Positions 6,623-11,111 of a stretch of 11,111 nt of DNA are shown here, in pieces (within the stretch, counting starts at the first letter, position 1; the number at the start of each line of letters is the position of its first letter). This DNA is from JAULUH01 sp032111745 (GTDB lineage Bacteria; Chloroflexota; Anaerolineae; JAAEKA01): positions 1 through 11,111 of the forward strand of contig JAULUH010000022.1 in the NCBI GenBank assembly GCA_032111745.1. Reading direction: 5' to 3'. The notes below the pieces were generated by a model. It was not told the DNA's origin. It made no database searches and was given only the letters and a program-made list of their open reading frames with translations. Both the position numbers and the translations under genes were made by a program.

Positions 6623-6664
6623 CCCATCGTAGGGGCGGGCAGGGACGCCCGCCCCTACGATGGG
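6623..6664. repeat. GC-rich palindromic repeat, REP/MITE-like, containing the pyrG stop codon
   Basis: The arms at 6623-6640 and 6647-6664 are perfect 18-base inverted copies (CCCATCGTAGGGGCGGGC and its complement) around the 6-base loop AGGGAC. The pyrG stop (TAG, 6657-6655) is inside one arm. No T-run follows on either strand, so it is not a classical intrinsic terminator, though the RNA hairpin would be very stable. The GTAGGGGCGGGC...GCCCGCCCCTAC form resembles short palindromes scattered through intergenic DNA of Chloroflexota and cyanobacteria. That likeness is from memory, and copy number cannot be judged here. Confidence 0.85.
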
Positions 6665-8292
6665 TGTTGTGCCTGGTGCTGCAGTGCTGCCTCCAAGAAT
6701 GCGCGGAATAGCGGGTGGGGGCGGTTGGGGCGGCTCTTCAGCTCGGGGTGAAACTGGCTGCCCAGCATAAAGGGATGGTCCCGCACCTCGGCGATCTCCA
6801 CCAGCCGGCCATCGGGCGATACGCCGCTGAACACCAGCCCGGCTTCGCCTAGCTGGTCGCGATAGGTGTTGTTGAACTCGAAGCGGTGGCGGTGCCGCTC
6901 CGCGACCTGGGGCTGCCCATAGGCCGCCGCCGCCCGTGTGTCTGGCTGCAGGACACAGGGATAGGATCCCAGGCGCATGGTGCCGCCCATGTCGGCCAGG
7001 TCACGCTGGTCCGGCATCAGGTCGATGATCGGGTGAGGCGTGTTAGGCTCGAACTCCGTGCTGTGGGGCTGCTCAGATCCCAGGGCATGGCGGGCAAACT
7101 CTACGCACATCACCTGCATGCCCAGGCACAGCCCGAGATAGGGGATGCTGTGCTCCCGGGCATAGCGGGCGGCTACGATCTTGCCCTCCACTCCCCGGTA
7201 GCCGAAGCCCCCGGGCACCACGATCCCATCCACGGCTCCCAGCCGCTCCAACCTTACCCCATGCTCCATGTCCTCGGAGCTGATCCAGTCGATCTCCACC
7301 TTGCGATCGATGGAGACCGAGGCGTGGATCAACGCCTCCCGCACGCTCATGTAGGCATCCTGCAGCTCGATGTATTTGCCCACCAGGGCCACTGTCACCG
7401 GCGGATGGGCCTGCTGTGCAGCGGGCTCAGCCAGGAGCTTCAGCTTCTGCACCAGGCTGCGCCATTCGCCCAGGTCGGGCACGCGCCAGCCGTAGCCCAG
7501 CTTGGCCGTCAACCAGTTGCCAAGGCCGAACTCCTCCAGCCGCAGCGGCACCTCGTACAGGGTGGCCACGGTCTCCAGCGGCACCACCGCCTCGGACTCT
7601 ACGTCGCAGAACAGGGCGATCTTGTCCCGCAGGGACTGGTCTACCGGGAAGTCCGACCGGCAGACGATGACGTCGGGCTGGATGCCGATCCCACGCAGCT
7701 CGGCCACGCTGTGCTGTGTCGGCTTGGTCTTGAGCTCCCCCGTAGCCCCGATGTGCGGCAACAGGGTGACGTGGATGTAGAGCACGTGGTCCCGGCCTAC
7801 ATCCTTGCGCATCTGGCGGATAGCCTCCAGGAAGGGCAGGCTCTCGATGTCGCCCACCGTGCCGCCCACCTCCACGATGACCACCTCGGCCTGTTGCTCC
7901 TTGCCGGCCAGGGCAATCCGGCGCTTGATCTCGTTGGTGACGTGGGGGATGACCTGGATGGTGCCGCCCAGGTAGTCGCCACGGCGCTCCTTGCGCAACA
8001 CCTCGGCGTAGATCTGGCCCGAGGTGACGTTGCTGGCCCGGCTGAGGTTTTCGTCGATGAAGCGTTCGTAGTGCCCCAGGTCCAGGTCGGTTTCGGCGCC
8101 ATCCTCGGTGACGAAGACCTCGCCATGCTGGTAGGGGGACATAGTGCCCGGATCGACGTTGAGATAGGGATCCAGCTTCTGGATCGAGACGGAGATGCCG
8201 CGGCTCTTGATCAGCCGTCCGATGGCAGCCGCAGTCACCCCCTTGCCCAGGGAGCTCACCACGCCGCCGGTGACGAAAATGTACTTGGTCAT
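6655..8292 (-). CDS. pyrG: CTP synthase (glutamine-hydrolysing)
   Basis: Makes CTP from UTP, ATP and glutamine, the last step of pyrimidine nucleotide synthesis. The protein is 545 residues, full length. The N-terminal amidoligase domain (about 1-270) begins MTKYIFVTGGVVSSLGKG with the P-loop, followed by QKLDPYLNVDPGTMSPYQHGE (38-58) and EVGGTVGDIES (141-151). A linker leads to the class I glutamine amidotransferase domain (about 298-545). Its catalytic triad is visible: Cys389 in GLCLGMQ, and His515 and Glu517 in QFHPE; the oxyanion loop is PGGFGYRG (360-367). I chose the ATG at 8292, with GGAG 6 bases upstream; an in-frame start at 8331 would add residues foreign to the family. The C-terminal QHPS and stop are set by a palindromic repeat. 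The leader carries an apparent attenuator. Confidence 0.98.
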   Translation of the reverse strand: MTKYIFVTGGVVSSLGKGVTAAAIGRLIKSRGISVSIQKLDPYLNVDPGTMSPYQHGEVFVTEDGAETDLDLGHYERFIDENLSRASNVTSGQIYAEVLRKERRGDYLGGTIQVIPHVTNEIKRRIALAGKEQQAEVVIVEVGGTVGDIESLPFLEAIRQMRKDVGRDHVLYIHVTLLPHIGATGELKTKPTQHSVAELRGIGIQPDVIVCRSDFPVDQSLRDKIALFCDVESEAVVPLETVATLYEVPLRLEEFGLGNWLTAKLGYGWRVPDLGEWRSLVQKLKLLAEPAAQQAHPPVTVALVGKYIELQDAYMSVREALIHASVSIDRKVEIDWISSEDMEHGVRLERLGAVDGIVVPGGFGYRGVEGKIVAARYAREHSIPYLGLCLGMQVMCVEFARHALGSEQPHSTEFEPNTPHPIIDLMPDQRDLADMGGTMRLGSYPCVLQPDTRAAAAYGQPQVAERHRHRFEFNNTYRDQLGEAGLVFSGVSPDGRLVEIAEVRDHPFMLGSQFHPELKSRPNRPHPLFRAFLEAALQHQAQHPS

Positions 8293-8329
8293 GCCATGCT
8301 CCGCCTGTATTCGATGGTCGTGGCCCAAC

Positions 8330-8360
8330 AAAAAGACACGGTGTCTTCTGCCGTGTCTCT
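8330..8360 (-). terminator. Intrinsic terminator in the pyrG leader (apparent attenuator)
   Basis: In the RNA sense, AGACACGG (8358-8351) pairs perfectly with CCGTGTCT (8341-8334) around a 9-base loop. G-U and A-U pairs extend the stem, and five T residues (8334-8330) follow. It lies between the pyrG promoter and the pyrG ATG, ending 37 bases before the start codon, so it would stop transcripts before pyrG unless antiterminated. It could instead serve read-through from the DUF operon, but the distance and the intervening promoter argue for attenuation. Confidence 0.8.
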
Positions 8361-8372
8361 CAGATGCCGATA

Positions 8373-8452
8373 GGCGCTGATTACGCCAGCGCCCCTGCTG
8401 CTTCCAGGCCGTTCCGCCGGCCGCTCCTGCTCATAGTCCCGTGGTACACGGG
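8373..8452 (-). promoter_or_regulatory. Structured pyrG leader: two hairpins ahead of the terminator
   Basis: At the predicted 5' end, CCCGTG (8452-8447) pairs with CACGGG (8443-8438) over a 3-base loop. Further on, GGCGCTG (8393-8387) pairs with CAGCGCC (8379-8373) over a 7-base loop. CCGTGT (8451-8446) in the first hairpin can instead pair with ACACGG (8356-8351), the terminator's 5' arm, giving a possible antiterminator. I recognise no known riboswitch class and no T-box or PyrR site. Confidence 0.5.
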
Positions 8453-8467
8453 ATTGCATGGTACCAC
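8441..8467. promoter_or_regulatory. Operator-like dyad over the pyrG -10 and start point
   Basis: GTGGTAC (8467-8461) and GTACCAC (8447-8441) are perfect 7-base inverted copies separated by 13 bases, a 20-base centre-to-centre spacing that puts both arms on one face of the helix. The left arm overlaps the -10 TACCAT, and the right arm lies just inside the transcript, where it also forms part of the first leader hairpin. This suits a repressor site, but the regulator is unknown and chance cannot be excluded. Confidence 0.42.
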
Positions 8468-8486
8468 AGGCCGCCGCGATCGTCAA
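8458..8486 (-). promoter_or_regulatory. Sigma70-type promoter of pyrG
   Basis: TTGACG (8486-8481), a 17-base spacer and TACCAT (8463-8458) preceded by TGG, a TGn extended -10 element. The predicted start is near 8451-8455, close to a CCC run at 8452-8450, giving a leader of about 160 bases before pyrG. Confidence 0.7.
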
Positions 8487-8491
8487 CCGCC

Positions 8492-8527
8492 GGAGAAGGA
8501 AGGGCAGGGCTTCTCAAAACCTTCTCC
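8492..8527. repeat. Inverted repeat just upstream of the pyrG promoter
   Basis: GGAGAAGG and CCTTCTCC form perfect 8-base arms (8527-8520 and 8499-8492) around a 20-base loop, 5 bases before the pyrG -35. No T-run follows, so it is a poor terminator for the DUF58/DUF4129 genes upstream. An upstream regulator site or a weak transcript end are both possible. Confidence 0.4.
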
Positions 8528-8541
8528 AGTTCACTTCCCCT

Positions 8542-8651
8542 GTTCGTGTCTGTCCGTGTTCCGCTCCGGCTCCTCCGGTCCTGTTTCCCCTCTGCGTCCT
8601 CTGCGCCTCTGCGGTAAGCTCCGAAATCCGTGTGCGTCCGCGTTCCGCTCC
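8542..8651. repeat. Degenerate dispersed repeat with 9-base periodicity
   Basis: The centre (8589-8615, plus strand) is a run of near copies CTCTGCGTC, CTCTGCGCC, TCTGCGGTA. It is flanked by direct repeats of 22 bases at 8546-8567 and 8630-8651 that agree at 19 positions and end in GTTCCGCTCC. This resembles intergenic elements built from CCTCTGCGTCCTCTGCG and ATCCGTGTxxGTCCGCGTT blocks that I recall from several environmental phyla. It has no coding content. Origin and copy number are not visible here. Confidence 0.55.
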
Positions 8652-8657
8652 AGGGCG

Positions 8658-10127
8658 TCAGGACTCTCCCGCCTCCGTCGACCGCAAGCGCTCGAAGGCC
8701 GTTCGCAGCCGGGCCAGCTCTTCCCCAGTGCTCGGCAGCTCGCCGTAGTGTACCCCCACATAGGCATCGGTGATAGCTCTCACCTCGGCATCCGCCCCGG
8801 GGAAGGCTGCCACCAGGTCCGGCAGATACTCATAAGGGGTACGCGCCGGGTGCCGGGGGTAGCCCCGTTGGCCGGCCAGGCGCGCGGTGTTGGCGTAGAT
8901 GTTGTGCACGGTGATCGCTGCCAGCAGGCCACTGCCCAGGCCGAAGTGGCCGGCCAGCTCCGCCACCTGGCGCAGGCGATCGCGGCCACTCTGCCACAGG
9001 CCGGCCAGCGTGTCGAGCAGACCGGCGTCGATCCTGCTGTGCTGCTCGGACAGCTCGCGCTGGCGGGCACGGCGCTGGCTCAGGGTCCACAGGCCAGCCA
9101 GCACCAGGGCCATGACCAGCCCGCCGCCACAGGCCAGCCGCAGCACGGTCCAGGCCGCGGCCAGGACCACTCCCGACCGTGGCTGCGGTGCCTCGCCGGC
9201 CACCGGCTCCCACTGGGCCAGGGCCTCCGCCCATTGCTCGTTCAGCACGGAGTCCCAGTTGGCGGCGATGGCATTCGCCAGCCACTGCAGCCACGGTTCG
9301 AAGGGACGCAACAGCAGGGCCATTAGCCACACCACCGCCGAGATCAGCCCATCGCCGATGGGCGCCCACAAGCTGCGTATGGCGGCGATACCCTCCGGGC
9401 TGGCCACCAGGCCCAGCAGCAGGCCTACCCCCAACAGGGCCCCCACGGCGGCTCCTAGCAGTCCGAGCCAGAAGGCGTCGAAGGAGCGGCCAGCCTCACC
9501 TGTGATCAGGCCGACCTCCTCCAGCCGGGTGAGAGCTACGGCCAGGAGGCTGCACAGGAAGAACAGGTAGATCAGGCTATTGACGGGCTGGCCGGCCACC
9601 GTAGTGGCTAGCACCGTGCCCACGACTAACAACAGGATGCCGCTGCGGAAGGCCAGGGCCACGGAGGCAAAGACGAACTCGCGGCGGCTCAGGCTCAGGC
9701 CGCGCCACCATAGGAAGAGCACCAGCACCAGGATCAGCCAGTGGCCACCAGAGTGGCCGGAGACCATATCCGTACCCGCGGCCTGGATCCAACGCAAGTC
9801 GGCCAGGGGCACACCCGTGTGCAGGAAGATGCGCCACGCCACCAGGACCGCTACCGGCAGGGCCAGAATCATCAGCGCCCGGGCCCGGCTGATCTCCCAG
9901 GTTGCGCGGTCGGCGAGCCTGGCCAGATAGAGGAAGCCTACCATCAGGCTGAACAGGACGAGCGCGATGGCCGCCGGGGAGCCCGGCCCTCGGCCGCGCA
10001 GGAAGCTGAGGACCAGGGGCGTGATCCAGCATACCTCCATGCCGGCGTAGCACAGATAGAGCCACTCGCGGCGCCAGGCCACCGGCGGCAGCTGCAGCCG
10101 CGGGCCATAGCCCGCCGCCTGGCTCAC
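8658..10127 (-). CDS. Integral membrane protein with C-terminal DUF4129 domain
   Basis: A 489-residue protein beginning with GTG at 10127; its GTGA overlaps the DUF58 stop by 4 bases. About eight or nine hydrophobic segments are visible, at roughly 24-42, 52-71, 84-103, 129-142, 151-176, 183-200, 216-241, 258-274 and 320-349. A basic stretch (QRRARQR, 351-357) follows, then a cytosol-sized domain. Residues about 400-482 (ITVHNIYANTARLAGQRGYP, then RTPYEYLPDLVAAFPGADAE and the ITDAYVGVHYGE block) match the DUF4129 pattern. That domain usually ends TgpA-like transglutaminase membrane proteins or stands alone beside DUF58 and MoxR genes. The periplasmic transglutaminase core with its Cys-His-Asp triad is absent here. 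The function is unknown; a role in cell-envelope protein processing or assembly with DUF58 is inferred from context only. Confidence 0.83.
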   Translation of the reverse strand: MSQAAGYGPRLQLPPVAWRREWLYLCYAGMEVCWITPLVLSFLRGRGPGSPAAIALVLFSLMVGFLYLARLADRATWEISRARALMILALPVAVLVAWRIFLHTGVPLADLRWIQAAGTDMVSGHSGGHWLILVLVLFLWWRGLSLSRREFVFASVALAFRSGILLLVVGTVLATTVAGQPVNSLIYLFFLCSLLAVALTRLEEVGLITGEAGRSFDAFWLGLLGAAVGALLGVGLLLGLVASPEGIAAIRSLWAPIGDGLISAVVWLMALLLRPFEPWLQWLANAIAANWDSVLNEQWAEALAQWEPVAGEAPQPRSGVVLAAAWTVLRLACGGGLVMALVLAGLWTLSQRRARQRELSEQHSRIDAGLLDTLAGLWQSGRDRLRQVAELAGHFGLGSGLLAAITVHNIYANTARLAGQRGYPRHPARTPYEYLPDLVAAFPGADAEVRAITDAYVGVHYGELPSTGEELARLRTAFERLRSTEAGES

Positions 10128-11111
10128 GGGGTGCCCTCCGGCTGCTCCGGTAGCGCCACCACCTCGCCCACGACCTGCCCTCCTGCCACCTGCCTGACCA
10201 CGATGCCCCGCAGCAGGAGGTCATCCTCCGCCACCGCCTCCAGCGTCACCAGGGCCAGGCGCCGGCCCTCCGCGGCCAGGTCGGCTAGCCCGGCCTTGAG
10301 CTGCGGCGTGACCAGGGCGGTAATCACGACCAGCGTACAGCCCCAGGGCAAGCGGGGGCTCTCCAGCCGGATCAGGTCCTCGATCTGTTGGGTGGCTACA
10401 GGGGATACCGCGGCCAGGGCCTCCATGATGCGGGTGAGCTGGCCGGGGCTGCGGCCGGGCAGTACCTTGATGGCCTGGTCTGCCGCCGGCAGCGCGCCGT
10501 TGGCGATGATGCCGACCGGCCAGCGCTGCTCGCTGGCATGGGCGGCGATGGACGCGGCCACGCTGACCACCCGCTCCAGCTGCTCCGGAATGTAGCCCTG
10601 CCAGTGCTTGGCCAGGGTCGCCACGTTCAGCATCAGCACCAGGTTGTGGCCCGTGGCCGGCTCGTAAACCCGGCTTTGCAGCTGCTGCCGCCGCGCCGTG
10701 GCCTTCCAGTGGATCCGGCGGAAGCCATCCTCGGCGCGATGGTCCCGCACCCCCACGGTGCGGATGGGATCCTCGAACAGCGGCGTGCTGGCCTTCAGCG
10801 GGCCGAAGGGCTCCTTAGGCGGCAGGCCCAGGTCAGCCAGGCTCTCCACCCTGGGGTAGACGATCAGCCACTCCCGGGCCTCGATGCGGCGCCTGCGGCT
10901 GAACAGGCCAAAGATATCCCCAGCCTCCATCTCAACCGGCCCGAAGGCATAGAAGCCGCGACGCTGGCAGTGCAGGCGGTAGGAACGGATCACCTGCTCG
11001 TACCAACGCAGGGCCAGCACCAGGCGTATCTCCCCTACCGTGGGTACGCTGGTGACCATGACCTCCACACCCTCCACGGGCAACGCAGAGGGCACCCGGT
11101 CGGTCAAGCGC
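10124..11111 (-). CDS. DUF58 domain-containing protein, 5' end outside the window
   Basis: The frame is open to the window edge and stops at 10124. A TTG at 11107 is available but is unlikely to be the true start, since family members normally begin with two membrane spans and a beta-rich region that would lie upstream. Visible features, counted from that TTG: RRGFYAFGPVEM (49-60), GDIFGLF (63-69), the IVYPRV strand (82-87), and the DUF58 signature RDHRAEDGFRRIHWKATARR (121-140). A VWA-like domain follows. Its first strand reads LMLNVATLAKHW (158-169), without the D-x-S-x-S metal site of true VWA domains. DUF58 proteins are commonly encoded with MoxR AAA+ ATPases and are thought to work as chaperone-like partners. 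It overlaps the DUF4129 gene by 4 bases, implying coupled expression. Confidence 0.88.
   Translation of the reverse strand, partial: RLTDRVPSALPVEGVEVMVTSVPTVGEIRLVLALRWYEQVIRSYRLHCQRRGFYAFGPVEMEAGDIFGLFSRRRRIEAREWLIVYPRVESLADLGLPPKEPFGPLKASTPLFEDPIRTVGVRDHRAEDGFRRIHWKATARRQQLQSRVYEPATGHNLVLMLNVATLAKHWQGYIPEQLERVVSVAASIAAHASEQRWPVGIIANGALPAADQAIKVLPGRSPGQLTRIMEALAAVSPVATQQIEDLIRLESPRLPWGCTLVVITALVTPQLKAGLADLAAEGRRLALVTLEAVAEDDLLLRGIVVRQVAGGQVVGEVVALPEQPEGTP

Noticed and set aside
6623..6664. Intrinsic terminator for pyrG
   Set aside because: The hairpin is strong but no T-run follows on the minus strand, so I list it as a palindromic repeat.
6886..8373. 495-codon plus-strand open frame
   Set aside because: It lies wholly opposite pyrG and its leader. 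The translation has no recognisable domain and the composition expected of an antisense frame in GC-rich DNA.
8289..8486. 65-codon minus-strand leader ORF ending on the pyrG ATG
   Set aside because: Its starts (TTG 8486, ATG 8459) lie in the -35 and -10 of the predicted pyrG promoter, so it would not be on that transcript, and it runs through the terminator hairpin.
8364..9326. 320-codon plus-strand open frame
   Set aside because: It spans the pyrG control region, the repeat and the antisense of the DUF4129 gene, with no domain.

Overview
The window is GC-rich (by eye roughly two thirds G+C). Every gene I can support lies on the minus strand, so transcription runs from position 11111 towards 1. 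The gene set points to a Chloroflexota-type bacterium (Anaerolineae or a relative): a Mycobacterium-like adenosine kinase, a short-type S-adenosylhomocysteinase, a SAM-I riboswitch, a yebC-ruvC-ruvA cluster and GC-rich palindromic repeats. The phylum is an inference; no rRNA or other marker settles it.

Layout in order of transcription. (a) 11111-8658: a DUF58 protein cut by the window edge, overlapping by 4 bases a multi-membrane-span protein with a C-terminal DUF4129 domain. This pair usually travels with a MoxR ATPase, which would lie outside the window. (b) 8657-8293: a 365-base gene-free stretch. It holds a degenerate dispersed repeat, an inverted repeat, a sigma70-type promoter with a dyad over its -10 and start point, and a leader with three hairpins, the last an intrinsic terminator about 40 bases before pyrG. 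(c) pyrG (CTP synthase), whose stop codon lies inside an 18-bp-arm palindromic repeat. (d) A TGCTATAAT promoter, then yebC, ruvC and ruvA, tightly packed or overlapping.

(e) 4669-1 is the most interesting part. A TTGACA/TACATT promoter drives a leader containing a clear SAM-I (S-box) riboswitch followed by an intrinsic terminator. Behind it lie mtnA, a beta-class DNA methyltransferase, an adenosine kinase and a GNAT acetyltransferase, with gaps of 4 and 6 bases and one 4-base overlap. After 102 bases comes ahcY, which runs off the window. Read together, this is a SAM by-product operon. The methyltransferase consumes SAM and yields SAH, AhcY splits SAH into homocysteine and adenosine, AdoK phosphorylates the adenosine to AMP, and MtnA acts in methionine salvage from methylthioadenosine. 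The riboswitch should shut the whole unit down when SAM is plentiful, which would place a DNA methyltransferase under direct SAM control.

The long plus-strand open frames are shadows of the minus-strand genes in GC-rich DNA. I found no rRNA, tRNA, CRISPR array, transposase or prophage gene.
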